Shown here: positions 35,561-44,688 of the stretch, in pieces
How positions within the stretch are numbered: position 1 is the stretch's first letter
How the letters are laid out: each line of letters starts with the position of its first letter
Source: an uncultured Pontibacter sp.
GTDB taxonomy: Bacteria; Bacteroidota; Bacteroidia; Cytophagales; Hymenobacteraceae
Assembly: GCA_947499125.1 (NCBI GenBank)
Contig: CANMMP010000001.1
Coordinates: forward strand, 1,302,001 to 1,366,000
Length of the DNA stretch: 64,000 bases
Direction of reading: 5' to 3'
The notes under the pieces: generated by a model
What the model was told of the DNA's origin: nothing
Database searches by the model: none
What the model saw: only the letters and a program-made list of their open reading frames with translations
Program-made: the position numbers and the translations under genes

Positions 35561-36406
35561 TTATCTTGGTTCCAGAGTTCCTAAATTGGAGTAACCGCTA
35601 TCTTTCAGGCGCTGGCTCATGGCTTCGTAAAGTATAATGCCTGTTGCTACCGACACGTTAAGCGACCCTATTTTACCAAGCAGCGGAATACGTACTTTTG
35701 CGTCAGCTCTTTTCAGGTACTCCGGCGAAATACCGTCTTCCTCGCTACCCATCAGTATAGCAGTAGGGCCAACCATATCCAGGGTATGCTCATTAAGGTT
35801 CTGCTCTGTTTTCTCCGTACAGGCCACAATCTGCACACCGTAATCTTTCAGGTAATCAATGGTTTCTTTCAGGTTAGGCTCACGGCAAACCGGCACCACG
35901 TTAAGCGCACCCGCCGATGTTTTCATGGCATCTGCATTTATCTGGGCACCGCCACGGCTTGGAATCACAATGGCATCTACCCCCATACATTCAGCATTTC
36001 GGGCAATAGAGCCAAAGTTACGCACGTCGGTTATCCTGTCAAGTATAAGCAGCAATGGATTTTTGCCACTTTCAAACAACGAGGTCACAATCTCGGCAAG
36101 CGGTTGGTAACTGATCGGCGAAATAAACGCTACAGCTCCCTGGTGGTTCTTGCGGGTCAGGTTATTCAGCTTTTCGATCGGCACGGTAACTACCGGCACA
36201 TCAAACTTTCTGGCTTCTGCTACAATCTCGTCGGTGGTCGGGTTTTTGGTGCCGCGCAGTAAAAATATCTTTTCCAGCGTTTTACCTGCCAGCATAGCTT
36301 CTAATATTGGGCGGGAGCCGAATATCATTTCTAATTTATCTTCGCGTGGCGCTCTTGGGCTGCCATAGCGGCCACCGCTCACATATCTGTTATTCCTGCT
36401 CTCCAT
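35561..36406 (-). CDS. rlmB: 23S rRNA 2'-O-ribose methyltransferase (SpoU/TrmH family, RlmB)
   Basis: A 281-residue SPOUT enzyme. An RNA-binding N-terminal domain (EMIFGSRPILEAMLAGKTLE, KNHQGAVAF) is followed by the knotted methyltransferase with motif 1 LDRITDVRNFGSIARNAECM, motif 2 ILMGSEEDGIS and motif 3 IPLLGKIGSLNVSVATGIIL. This is the pattern of RlmB, which methylates G2251 of 23S rRNA; other TrmH-type targets cannot be excluded. Its start overlaps the end of the upstream GWxTD gene by 28 bases, so they are probably co-transcribed and translationally coupled. Confidence 0.88.
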   Translation of the reverse strand: MESRNNRYVSGGRYGSPRAPREDKLEMIFGSRPILEAMLAGKTLEKIFLLRGTKNPTTDEIVAEARKFDVPVVTVPIEKLNNLTRKNHQGAVAFISPISYQPLAEIVTSLFESGKNPLLLILDRITDVRNFGSIARNAECMGVDAIVIPSRGGAQINADAMKTSAGALNVVPVCREPNLKETIDYLKDYGVQIVACTEKTEQNLNEHTLDMVGPTAILMGSEEDGISPEYLKRADAKVRIPLLGKIGSLNVSVATGIILYEAMSQRLKDSGYSNLGTLEPR

Positions 36407-37620
36407 TTTGCTACTGCACTGTACCAGCCTTCTTCGTACTCACGACGCCGTATCAGTTCATAATGATTTTCGGTAAAGTTATTCTGTTTTTTCGTAAAAA
36501 CGAATTTGGTGTAGGGCTGCAGGTCCGATTCACGGTATATCCAGGTCTCGGTGTTACCTACTTTGCTAATATCGCTCGGCGGACCGTAAATAAGATAGAT
36601 CATACCCCGGTCGGTGGTCCAGCCGGCTTTATGCGAAGTATAAAGTTTGTTGGCATGCTCTACACGGCCATAATAAGTCCGGATCAGTTCGCGGGCCAGG
36701 TGCCGCTCGCCTGCCACTCCTATCCAGAAATCATCTACCGCTTTTTTAGGATCCACTGCATTAAAAAGTTTTTCGCGCTCCGCAGATGTGGTCAGGTAAA
36801 TTAATGGCTGCAGCATTTCTTTGGCCATCGTTATTTTAGGGAAGTGCCATGGCTCTACCAGCAAACCTGTGGGGTACGAAGTGCCGGCCCAAAGCAAGTA
36901 TAAACCCTCCCGGTTAAAAGTTACCGTATCGCCGGGAGCAAACATAACTGAATCGGTTGGACTTATAGTTTTAGCCTGAGCCACATTCCGCTGCGACATA
37001 GGTGGTATAGCCGGGGCAAACTCCTGCGTAAAATAATACACCGTCATGTTTTCTATCGAATCCGGGTTTTGCAGCACCAGCGAGTCGGAGGTAGTTATAT
37101 AGTTATAGATGATCGGCCTGTCGTTTTTTATACTTGTCAGTACACCGGTCTTCTCCAACATCAGCGATTGTAGTTGCACATTAAAGACAGAGTACATGGT
37201 AGCTTCGCCGGCAAACTTCTGCCAAAGCCTTAGCTGCGCTGTATTATTCCCTGTCGCTAAGGAGGCAGGCAATGCTACTTCTACCCATATCTCTTCACCG
37301 CTATCCGGCACGGCAGGCTTGGTTATCTGTAGTGTATCTCTATATAAAGTAGTCTTGTTCTCGTTTGTGATATGTATGGTAAGCTTATCGGCAGTGCGCT
37401 GTAGTTCCATTAGCCTGCTTACATCATAAAACAGCAGATGCAGGTACAGGCTATCGGGGCTGCTATGCCACGAATACTGCATCCTTACTTCCGGGTCGGG
37501 AGTAGAGATGGCACCTTGTGTGGTCGATACTGGTCTACGCAAAACCGGCTCTGGCCTCTGGCGGCAGCCCGCAGCTATACCAAGTATAAGCAAACTATAA
37601 ATTACCGCTATCCGGACCAT
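36379..37620 (-). CDS. GWxTD-domain lipoprotein
   Basis: A 413-residue protein. MVRIAVIYSLLILGIAAGC is a lipoprotein signal (lipobox IAAGC). The C-terminal ~130 residues carry the GWxTD domain: VDDFWIGVAGERHLARELIR, HKAGWTTDRGMIYLIYGPPS and TETWIYRESD. The first ~260 residues are beta-rich. GWxTD proteins are widespread in Bacteroidota and some other phyla with no established biochemistry. The 28-base overlap with rlmB is unusual in length. ATG start, following the terminator of the DUF2723 gene. Confidence 0.87.
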   Translation of the reverse strand: MVRIAVIYSLLILGIAAGCRQRPEPVLRRPVSTTQGAISTPDPEVRMQYSWHSSPDSLYLHLLFYDVSRLMELQRTADKLTIHITNENKTTLYRDTLQITKPAVPDSGEEIWVEVALPASLATGNNTAQLRLWQKFAGEATMYSVFNVQLQSLMLEKTGVLTSIKNDRPIIYNYITTSDSLVLQNPDSIENMTVYYFTQEFAPAIPPMSQRNVAQAKTISPTDSVMFAPGDTVTFNREGLYLLWAGTSYPTGLLVEPWHFPKITMAKEMLQPLIYLTTSAEREKLFNAVDPKKAVDDFWIGVAGERHLARELIRTYYGRVEHANKLYTSHKAGWTTDRGMIYLIYGPPSDISKVGNTETWIYRESDLQPYTKFVFTKKQNNFTENHYELIRRREYEEGWYSAVAKWRAGITDM

Positions 37621-37651
37621 ACCTAAAGTATAAATGGTGTAGAGTGCCCTG

Positions 37652-37688
37652 CAAAAAAACAGGCCGGACTTATACTTAAGCCCGGCCT
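37652..37688 (-). terminator. Rho-independent terminator after DUF2723 gene
   Basis: AGGCCGG and CCGGCCT pair around the central bases; on the minus strand the stem is followed by GTTTTTTTGC. It separates the DUF2723 and GWxTD transcription units. Confidence 0.82.
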
Positions 37689-37716
37689 ATTTCTACTGAA
37701 AATAATCCTTTTTTGT

Positions 37717-40689
37717 TTAACGACGCATGCCGCGCAGGTATTGCGTAAACTGTTGTTCCAGTTGGGTAGCTTTTTCCTGCCAGCCTAAATCCTGGGCTGC
37801 AAACACCAATTGCTGCATTATAAGCAGGTTGGTCTGTATCTCCATCTCAAACAGAGAGCCTTTAGCCAGGTAATAGCTCAGGTTATTATTTGCGCTTTCT
37901 GCCATCTCGTTCAGCATTTGCTGTGCCTTCTCTTCCTCGCCAAGTGCCGCATATAAGGTTATGAACTGAGGCGAATAGTAGTCGTAAGGTACAGTTTCCG
38001 GCGGGAACACAGTAAAGCAACGCTCTATCAGTTCTTTAGCACGGGCAGTGTTTCCATCTTCTATGTATGCTGCAGCCAGTTTGCCAAATTTATCCCGGGC
38101 ATTGGCGGTAAAGCGGTAATAGTTCTCGTCGTAGAAAATGTCCGGATCATCGAAGTTACGGAACTCAAACTCCTTCATCAGGTTGGTATACAGCACCTCT
38201 TTGTTCAGGTAACCCGGCGAGTTCAGGAAGCTTTCGTTCTTATCAACCGGAGTTCTAACAGGCACTACGCGGTACGCAAGGCCATCCAGCTGGAAGTACT
38301 CCGACAATCCTATAAAGTCAGCACTGTTTACAGTAGTAGAGAAGTATACAGGGCGTTCCCAGTTGTTTGTAGCCAGCAGGTCCAGCATTACCAGGTGCTT
38401 TTTCTCTAACAGTGATTTGTTTACCACCCACTTCATCTGGCTTACCACTTCACCCTGCTTTTCGGCAGGTATAAAGCCCATCTGCTGTACTTTATTTTTA
38501 TCTACATCCAGTACAAAGGTTTTGGTCGGAAAGGTCATGAGTGTGTTGCCTGCACCATATTGCGCCTGTAGGGCCGGGTGGTTTTGCTTCACCAGCGTAA
38601 TAAACTGCTTCAGATCTATACCTGCCGCTACCTGAGGCTTCTCGTCGTATGGCAGGTAATCGTTCGTGCCCTGGCGGTAATTCTCTACACCAAGCGTTAA
38701 AGGCCACGGCTCCGACTCGTAAGAAGGACGCATCATCTGCTCTACATACCAGTCGGTGTTCAGGTAACTAAGTACGGCTACGCGTACATCGGTTCGGTAA
38801 CCTTCAACTTCCTGGGCATACCATAGCGGGAACGTGTCGTTATCACCGTTTGTGAAAAGTATACCATTCGGCGCTACAGAGTCAAGCAGGTTCTTGGCAG
38901 AGTCAACTGACTGGTAACGGTTCGAACGGTCGTGGTCGTCCCAGCCTTCGGCAGCCATAATGCCAGGCACCAGCAAACAGATAGCTGTGGCAACTGCAGC
39001 ACGCATCTGAGCATTTTTAAGCACTTTCTCCAGTAAAGCTGCCAGGCCTATTACGCCCAGGCCAATCCAGATACTGAATGCGTAGTAAGAGCCTGCAAAA
39101 GTATAATCACGTTCGCGTGGCTCGGTTGGTGGCTGGTTCAGGTAAATAGCAATGGCCAAACCGGTAAAGAAGAACAATAAGCCAACTATAAAAGCATTCT
39201 TATCATCTTTACGAAGCTGGTAGATAAGGCCAAGTATACCTATAATTAAAGGCAACGCTAAAAAGTTGTTCCGGGCTTTGCTTTTAGCTACTTCGGCAGG
39301 CAGACCAGGCTCATCACTTGTAAACCATACCACACCGGCATTCTGCACATCGCTTTCGCGGCCCACAAAATTCCAGCCGAAATAACGCCAGTACATGTGG
39401 CCCAGCTGGTAATTAAGCAGGAAGCTCATGTTCTGTCCAAAACTTGGCTTCTGCCCTTCCTGTATGTCTACCCACTTACTATATTCATCTATATGCTGCG
39501 GCGCGTCACTATAGATACGTGGTAGCAAGGCAATGTCGCGGTCATCATAAACAGGCTCTACTTTACGGCCCATCGGAATGTATTTGTCTTCTCCTTTAAT
39601 GTAGCGCTGCGCACCTTCTTCCTGGCCTATTGGCTGGGCATTAAACTGCGGTCCGAATAGTAAAGGTCTGTCGCCGTACTGCTCACGCTTCAGGTACGAT
39701 ACCACACTCATAATATCATCCGGGTCGTTCTCATCTATAGTTGGTTCATAAGAAGAGCGGATCGGGATCATCATATAAGAAGAATACCCAATGAGCACAA
39801 AAACCAGGCTCAGCAATGCTGTATTTAAAATTCGCTTGTTATGCTTGATAGAATAGATGATACCGTAAACTATAGCACCTATAAACAGGGCTACAAACAC
39901 CAGAAGTCCGGAGCCGAACGGCATGCCAAGCGAGTTAACAAAGAACACTTCGAATTTACCTGCAACCGATGGCAGGCCAGGTATAACGCCCCACAGGATC
40001 GTCATTACAATAACGGCACTGATAGCAAAGGCAATTAAAGCACCCACCCAGGTAGGTTTGTAAAGGCGGTAATAATATATAAATGCCAGCGCAGGTATAG
40101 TTACCAGGTTTAGTAAGTGCACCCCTATAGAAAGGCCAACCAGGTAAGCGATCAGCACAAGCCACTTATCAGAATGCGGCTCGCCCACTTTCTCTTCCCA
40201 GCGCAGCATAGCCCAGAAAACGATAGCTGTAAAGAATGATGACATCGCGTATACTTCGGCCTCAACCGCAGAGAACCACGCCGAATCGGAGAAAGTATAA
40301 GCAAGCGCGCCTACAACACCGGCACCCATTACCAATATAATGTTGCCAGTCGTTGGCACTTCGCCTTGTTTTACCAATAGCTTTTTAGCAAAAATGGTGA
40401 TCGTCCAGAACAGGAACAATACCGTAAATGAGCTGCTTAAAGCAGATAACAGGTTTACCCACCATGCTACCTGGCTTGGCTCAAAAGCAAACATCGAGAA
40501 CAGGCGGCCCACCATTAAGTATAAAGGCGCCCCTGGAGGGTGCGGTACCAGTAGCTTATAAGAACAGGCAATAAACTCGCCGGCGTCCCAGAAACTGGCA
40601 GTTGGCTCAAGTGTTAACACATACACAGCAGTCGCGATCAGAAATACGACCCAGCCTACAATGTTATTTATCTTCCGATAGTTTGTCAT
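37717..40689 (-). CDS. DUF2723 polytopic membrane protein (glycosyltransferase-like)
   Basis: A 990-residue protein with about a dozen membrane helices in the first ~580 residues and a soluble C-terminal region with TPR-like helices (ARAKELIERCFTVFPPET, ALGEEEKAQQMLNEMAES). LEPTASFWDAGEFIACSYKL near residue 27, then HPPGAPLYLMVGRLF, is the DUF2723 signature and contains the acidic residue expected of GT-C-type (protein O-mannosyltransferase-like) enzymes. In Bacteroidota such proteins have been linked to protein O-glycosylation; direct evidence here is absent. ATG start. Single-gene unit with its own terminator. Confidence 0.87.
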   Translation of the reverse strand: MTNYRKINNIVGWVVFLIATAVYVLTLEPTASFWDAGEFIACSYKLLVPHPPGAPLYLMVGRLFSMFAFEPSQVAWWVNLLSALSSSFTVLFLFWTITIFAKKLLVKQGEVPTTGNIILVMGAGVVGALAYTFSDSAWFSAVEAEVYAMSSFFTAIVFWAMLRWEEKVGEPHSDKWLVLIAYLVGLSIGVHLLNLVTIPALAFIYYYRLYKPTWVGALIAFAISAVIVMTILWGVIPGLPSVAGKFEVFFVNSLGMPFGSGLLVFVALFIGAIVYGIIYSIKHNKRILNTALLSLVFVLIGYSSYMMIPIRSSYEPTIDENDPDDIMSVVSYLKREQYGDRPLLFGPQFNAQPIGQEEGAQRYIKGEDKYIPMGRKVEPVYDDRDIALLPRIYSDAPQHIDEYSKWVDIQEGQKPSFGQNMSFLLNYQLGHMYWRYFGWNFVGRESDVQNAGVVWFTSDEPGLPAEVAKSKARNNFLALPLIIGILGLIYQLRKDDKNAFIVGLLFFFTGLAIAIYLNQPPTEPRERDYTFAGSYYAFSIWIGLGVIGLAALLEKVLKNAQMRAAVATAICLLVPGIMAAEGWDDHDRSNRYQSVDSAKNLLDSVAPNGILFTNGDNDTFPLWYAQEVEGYRTDVRVAVLSYLNTDWYVEQMMRPSYESEPWPLTLGVENYRQGTNDYLPYDEKPQVAAGIDLKQFITLVKQNHPALQAQYGAGNTLMTFPTKTFVLDVDKNKVQQMGFIPAEKQGEVVSQMKWVVNKSLLEKKHLVMLDLLATNNWERPVYFSTTVNSADFIGLSEYFQLDGLAYRVVPVRTPVDKNESFLNSPGYLNKEVLYTNLMKEFEFRNFDDPDIFYDENYYRFTANARDKFGKLAAAYIEDGNTARAKELIERCFTVFPPETVPYDYYSPQFITLYAALGEEEKAQQMLNEMAESANNNLSYYLAKGSLFEMEIQTNLLIMQQLVFAAQDLGWQEKATQLEQQFTQYLRGMRR

Positions 40690-40765
40690 GGTAATTTTTA
40701 GGATTGCGCCCCGAAAATACTAAAATATGCGAAGCGAATATTTAAAAATATGAGGCATTACACAT

Positions 40766-40790
40766 AAAAAGCCGACCATGGGCCGGCTTT
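40766..40790 (-). terminator. Rho-independent terminator
   Basis: AAAGCCG and CGGCTTT pair around a 9-base loop, followed on the minus strand by TTTATG. It ends the T9SS-domain gene at 40816. Confidence 0.75.
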
Positions 40791-40815
40791 GAATATTTTT
40801 ATACTTGGTAAGCGG

Positions 40816-41409
40816 TTACTTTTGAAGCACTAATCGCTTGGTTTCTACAGTCTTATCATTTACAAGCAAACTATAGAAGTATACACCAGAAGGATACGGA
40901 CTCATATCCAGTGTAATTTCTTTTGCTTCGGTAGCAGCCAGGTCTTTCGTAAAGATAACACGGCCAATTGTATTCGATATCCTGATCTTATAGTTATCGC
41001 CACCGGATTGAGTTAAGGTAAGGCGTGTAAACCCTTTCGATGGATTAGGATAAGCGTTAATAGATGGTACAGGCTTAACATCGCGGCCAGGAGTAAACGC
41101 GGCCACCATTACAGATGCGTACAGGCTCTTGCTAACTTTAGGCACTTCCAGGTGAAACGATGGCGCCACAGCTGCTGCATATATCTGCGAACAGGTATGC
41201 TCATCGTCGGAGGCAACAAATACCGGACGGGCATTGTGCGCCGACACTACAAGGGCTTTTTTATTTTCCTGCTTCAGCTTCCAGATCTTGGTGCCACCAT
41301 TGTGTGTAGGCGAAACCCCGGCTTCGAGGCCAACAGCCATAGCTGTTAAACCCAGCAGATGCGAGCTTATTAAGGTGGTTATAAATAATGCTTTAGTAAA
41401 AATCTTCAT
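40816..41409 (-). CDS. Exported protein with T9SS type A sorting domain
   Basis: A 197-residue exported protein: signal peptide MKIFTKALFITTLISSHLLG, a ~95-residue middle of low conservation, and a C-terminal T9SS type A domain starting INAYPNPSKGFTRLTLTQSG and ending PSGVYFYSLLVN...RLVLQK. The domain directs transport through the type IX system and attachment to the cell surface. The passenger is very short, so it may be a small surface structural protein or a remnant. No enzymatic motif seen. Confidence 0.82.
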   Translation of the reverse strand: MKIFTKALFITTLISSHLLGLTAMAVGLEAGVSPTHNGGTKIWKLKQENKKALVVSAHNARPVFVASDDEHTCSQIYAAAVAPSFHLEVPKVSKSLYASVMVAAFTPGRDVKPVPSINAYPNPSKGFTRLTLTQSGGDNYKIRISNTIGRVIFTKDLAATEAKEITLDMSPYPSGVYFYSLLVNDKTVETKRLVLQK

Positions 41410-41865
41410 AAGGGTGCGTGTGGTTAGTAGGCTTTACTTTACCAGAAAATCAAATATAGTATAAATGCCTGAATATATAAATTTTATAGTAAAGTTTTCC
41501 GGCAACTATGGCTCTCAGGCTTCTCCCTTTCGCTATGGCAAATACAATGCCTATTCTCTTCAACCTCAGCAACTATAAGATTTTTATCGCTGCACGCCCA
41601 AACTATTTTATAACTATTCCAAGCCACTCTGTTTGCAACAAGTATAATTTCATATTAATTAAATACAACACACCTCTATCACTATTCATACTCAACTATA
41701 TATAAATTAAACTATACTAATCACAAATTGCAATTTTTATAATACTTTATCAAGAACATGATTGCACTGCAGCTATAATACCATACAAAAGTGCAACTAC
41801 CTAAAAATAGCTCCGTTAGAATAAATATTAAATTTATTTAAGATTACCCTATGCACTAGATTTAC
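41410..41865. other. AT-rich divergent intergenic region
   Basis: About 455 bases between two divergent T9SS-domain genes. It contains several TATASTT/AASTATA words and the inverted repeat at 41762-41796. A 65-codon frame at 41508-41705 has no signal, domain or ribosome binding site and is not called. Confidence 0.55.
41762..41796. repeat. Inverted repeat TTGCACT/AGTGCAA
   Basis: Perfect 7-bp arms with a 21-base spacer, about 70 bases before the start of the T9SS cargo gene. A possible operator; weak evidence. Confidence 0.3.
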
Positions 41866-43371
41866 ATGAAACCCTATATTTTTTCTTTCCTCATGATTTT
41901 CCTGGCGATGCAGACTGCCCTCGCTCAGGAAGACGGACAACCCTCCGGATGCAGCATCACAGACGGTTGTTTAACTTACCAGATTAATGGCGCCACCCGA
42001 TACGATTCAGATACCTACATCGTAAACTATACACTAACAGTAAACTGTGATACAAGACTTGAGTATGTAGCTTTTGAACTGCCAGCAGGTGCCGAAGCCG
42101 ACCAACCATCCAGCTTTTTTGCCGCACAGCCGGATTTTACTGTTCAGGATGGCCAGAGAGGCAACAAAAACGGACTTAACACCGATTTTAACGCAATTCA
42201 ATTTACAGCAAAACAACAAACAGATATAAGCAATGGAGCGAGCTATACTTTTGAGTACCCAATATCTATTGAAGACTATAATGCACTTGGTTCGGCCTTA
42301 AGAGTACAGGCCAAAGTAGCAGGCAGCGAACCTAGCCTGGTAACTTTCACCAACTTCACCGATTGTGCCCCTATCAACCAGATGCCGGCTTGCCGCATCG
42401 AGATCGACAATGCTGTATTTGGCCTTACCGGCGTAACAGATAATGGCGACGGCACAACCCAGGTAAGCTTTGCCATACAGAATAACCTGCCAGATAACGC
42501 AGAAGTAATTACAATTGAAGTACCGGGAGCTCCGGAAGGCGTAACAGTTAACGGCGCTAACAACGGAGGAGTTTATACTTCTAACTACCAGTACAAAACA
42601 ACTTATGAGGGTGGCGTGATCACTTTTGATGCCCAGAACAATAACGGGTACGCAAACGGCGCTATTGACTATTTTGTATTTAACATACCAACGGCATCTT
42701 ATAACCCTGAAGCCAACTTTATGCTTTCGTTAGATACAGGAACCGGTTTTGCAGCCACCAGCTTCAACCCGACAACCTGTTCTGAAGACGGAGATATTAC
42801 TCCATTACCTGTTGAGCTATTGTCGTTCAAAGGCAAAGCTACTCCATCGGGAGTAAACCTGGAATGGGAAACAGCCTCAGAAATAAACAACGACCGCTTT
42901 GAAGTAGAGCGCAGCCAGGATGGCCGCAATTTCCAGAAGATCGGTACAGTAGATGGCGCAGGCTCGAGCAGCGTATCGCACAACTATAGTTACTTAGATT
43001 ATGTAGCCATAACAGGCATTTTATACTATCGCTTACGCCAGGTAGATTTTGACGGCACCGACAGTTATAGCAAAACTATAGCCATTAAACTGAAAGCCGG
43101 ACCAGGCAGCGGAAAATTTGCTGTATACCCTAACCCGGCCAATGGCACTAAAGTAACGGTATCGGTTGCAGGCACAGGCGCCGACACGAACGGCGGCATT
43201 ATACAGGTAACCGATATGAGTGGCCGCGTAGTATTTAACTACAAGTTAACGGCAGGCAACCCGTTAGTGGAAGTACCGGTGCAGGACATGAACCTGGCTA
43301 AAGGAATGTATGTGGTAAACCTGCTGCAAACCTCCGGCGATAAGCAAACCCAGAAACTTGTTATACACTAA
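41866..43371 (+). CDS. Secreted T9SS cargo protein with beta-sandwich domains
   Basis: A 501-residue secreted protein. Signal peptide MKPYIFSFLMIFLAMQTALA then Q. Residues ~30-310 are two similar cysteine-containing beta-domains (GCLTYQINGATRYDSDTYIV; ACRIEIDNAVFGLTGVTDNG) of unknown family. LPVELLSFKGKATPSGVNLE, then WETASEINNDRFEVERSQDG, is the fibronectin-like segment that typically precedes the sorting domain in Cytophagales. The C-terminal type A domain begins FAVYPNPANGTKVTVSVAG and ends MYVVNLLQTSG...KLVIH. Probably surface-attached. A strong terminator follows. Confidence 0.85.
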   Translation: MKPYIFSFLMIFLAMQTALAQEDGQPSGCSITDGCLTYQINGATRYDSDTYIVNYTLTVNCDTRLEYVAFELPAGAEADQPSSFFAAQPDFTVQDGQRGNKNGLNTDFNAIQFTAKQQTDISNGASYTFEYPISIEDYNALGSALRVQAKVAGSEPSLVTFTNFTDCAPINQMPACRIEIDNAVFGLTGVTDNGDGTTQVSFAIQNNLPDNAEVITIEVPGAPEGVTVNGANNGGVYTSNYQYKTTYEGGVITFDAQNNNGYANGAIDYFVFNIPTASYNPEANFMLSLDTGTGFAATSFNPTTCSEDGDITPLPVELLSFKGKATPSGVNLEWETASEINNDRFEVERSQDGRNFQKIGTVDGAGSSSVSHNYSYLDYVAITGILYYRLRQVDFDGTDSYSKTIAIKLKAGPGSGKFAVYPNPANGTKVTVSVAGTGADTNGGIIQVTDMSGRVVFNYKLTAGNPLVEVPVQDMNLAKGMYVVNLLQTSGDKQTQKLVIH

Positions 43372-43390
43372 GTTATACCTGACATAAATA

Positions 43391-43427
43391 AAAAAGGGAA
43401 GCAATCCATTACGTTGCTTCCCTTTTT
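43391..43427. terminator. Bidirectional terminator
   Basis: AAAAAGGGAAGCAA and TTGCTTCCCTTTTT form a perfect 14-bp stem with a 9-base loop, shared by the convergent T9SS cargo and birA genes. Confidence 0.92.
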
Positions 43428-43452
43428 ATGTGTCGTCGTTGATAAAGCAAAA

Positions 43453-44202
43453 TCAAATAATGTAGGCAATCTCTTTAAACCCGAAAAAGCGCAGCTCACC
43501 GCTAACATCTACTCCCAGCCTGCCGTCTTCGTCAACGCCAACTATACTGCCTTCGGTTTGCTTCCCGTCAATTATAAATGTATGTTGCTCCTGGTAACGG
43601 TAAAGTACCCGCAGGTATTCGTATTTTAATTTGGCATGCTTAACACTACGCAGTTCCAGGTAACGTTTTTCAAGTAATTCAAGTAAGCGGTTTGTCAGGG
43701 TTTGCAGATCGGCGGTTTGGCCGGTAAGTGCAGCCACCGAAGTAGCCGTATCTACACCAAAACTGAGTTGATTAATATTTAAACCAATCCCGATGATACT
43801 GTGTTGTAAAGAGTGACTGTTGATAGTATTTTCTATCAGGATCCCGCCCAGTTTTTTATCTCTGATGTACAGATCGTTAGGCCACTTTACCTGGGCATCG
43901 GCAAGACCTTGCTCGTGTAGCAGGTCCAGCACCGCCAGCGATACGGCCATGTTTAGATAGAACTGCTGCCTGACAGGTAGAAAAACAGGTGACAGAATAA
44001 CAGATAATGTAATATTTTTACCCGGCTCGGCTTCCCAGTTATTACCTCGCTGCCCACGGCCTTTTGTCTGTTGCGCTGTTACTACAGTACAGCCTTCTGT
44101 GGCTTCATTTTTGATAAGAAGCTGTTGAGCCTCTGAGTTAGTAGATTCACAAACCGGCAGATAGAAGAGCTGCTGGCCAACAAACAGCGTATTAGGCAAC
44201 AT
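43453..44202 (-). CDS. birA: Biotin--[acetyl-CoA-carboxylase] ligase, no repressor domain
   Basis: A 249-residue biotin protein ligase. CESTNSEAQQLL, TKGRGQRGNNWEAEPGKNIT (biotinoyl-AMP loop GRGQRGNNW), QVKWPNDLYIRDKKLGGILI and IGIGLNIN are the catalytic motifs, and a short C-terminal SH3-like domain follows (GSIVGVDEDGRLGVDVSG). There is no N-terminal helix-turn-helix, so it is a class I enzyme without repressor function. A Met 11 codons upstream lies in the divergent promoter region; I use MLPNTLFVG. Divergent from rsfS with 48 bases between starts. Confidence 0.92.
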   Translation of the reverse strand: MLPNTLFVGQQLFYLPVCESTNSEAQQLLIKNEATEGCTVVTAQQTKGRGQRGNNWEAEPGKNITLSVILSPVFLPVRQQFYLNMAVSLAVLDLLHEQGLADAQVKWPNDLYIRDKKLGGILIENTINSHSLQHSIIGIGLNINQLSFGVDTATSVAALTGQTADLQTLTNRLLELLEKRYLELRSVKHAKLKYEYLRVLYRYQEQHTFIIDGKQTEGSIVGVDEDGRLGVDVSGELRFFGFKEIAYII

Positions 44203-44250
44203 ATTTCGGCAAAATTTAATATTTTTGTACTTCAAATTTAATCAGCACAA

Positions 44251-44628
44251 ATGAAAAATAGTAAGATTGAGGCTAATTCAGACATATTGGCAGAGCTTGT
44301 TGTAAAAGGCATGCAGGAAAAAAAAGCAGCTGATATTGTCGTAATGGACCTTAAATCACTAAAGAATGCCGTTTCGGATTACTTTATCATAGCATCAGCT
44401 ACCTCTGATACACAACTTGATGCCATTGCAACTGCCGTAGAAGAAGAGGTTTTTAAAGCTACCCAGCAAAACCCCTGGCAGAGCGAAGGCCGCATGAACA
44501 AGGAATGGGTGTTGCTTGACTACGTAGATGTAGTGGTGCACGTATTCCTGAGAGACAAACGCGAGTTTTATGCCCTGGAAGAACTTTGGGGCGATGCCCA
44601 GATAAAACACGTAGAATCGGTTAACTAA
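44251..44628 (+). CDS. rsfS: Ribosome silencing factor RsfS
   Basis: A 125-residue Iojap/RsfS protein that binds ribosomal protein L14 and blocks subunit joining under starvation. KKAADIVVMDLKSLKNAVSD, YFIIASATSDTQLDAIA, EGRMNKEWVLLDYVDVVVHV and REFYALEELWGDA are the family motifs. Normal length. First gene of an apparent operon with ftsH, a LUD protein, lpxH and a propeller gene; 60 bases containing a strong inverted repeat separate it from ftsH. Confidence 0.94.
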   Translation: MKNSKIEANSDILAELVVKGMQEKKAADIVVMDLKSLKNAVSDYFIIASATSDTQLDAIATAVEEEVFKATQQNPWQSEGRMNKEWVLLDYVDVVVHVFLRDKREFYALEELWGDAQIKHVESVN

Positions 44629-44635
44629 CACGGGC

Positions 44636-44670
44636 TGTAAAAACAATTTAATGTAGCTGGTGTTTTTACA
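44636..44670. repeat. AT-rich inverted repeat between rsfS and ftsH
   Basis: TGTAAAAACA and TGTTTTTACA, perfect 10-bp arms with a 15-base loop. The right arm contains TTTTT. It could be an attenuator, an mRNA processing site or an operator controlling ftsH; a normal GC-rich terminator stem is lacking. Confidence 0.5.
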
Positions 44671-44688
44671 TCATCTGATAACTAAATC

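Noticed and set aside
41508-41705. A 65-codon frame in the AT-rich spacer
   Set aside because: No ribosome binding site, no domain or signal peptide, and composition follows the spacer.
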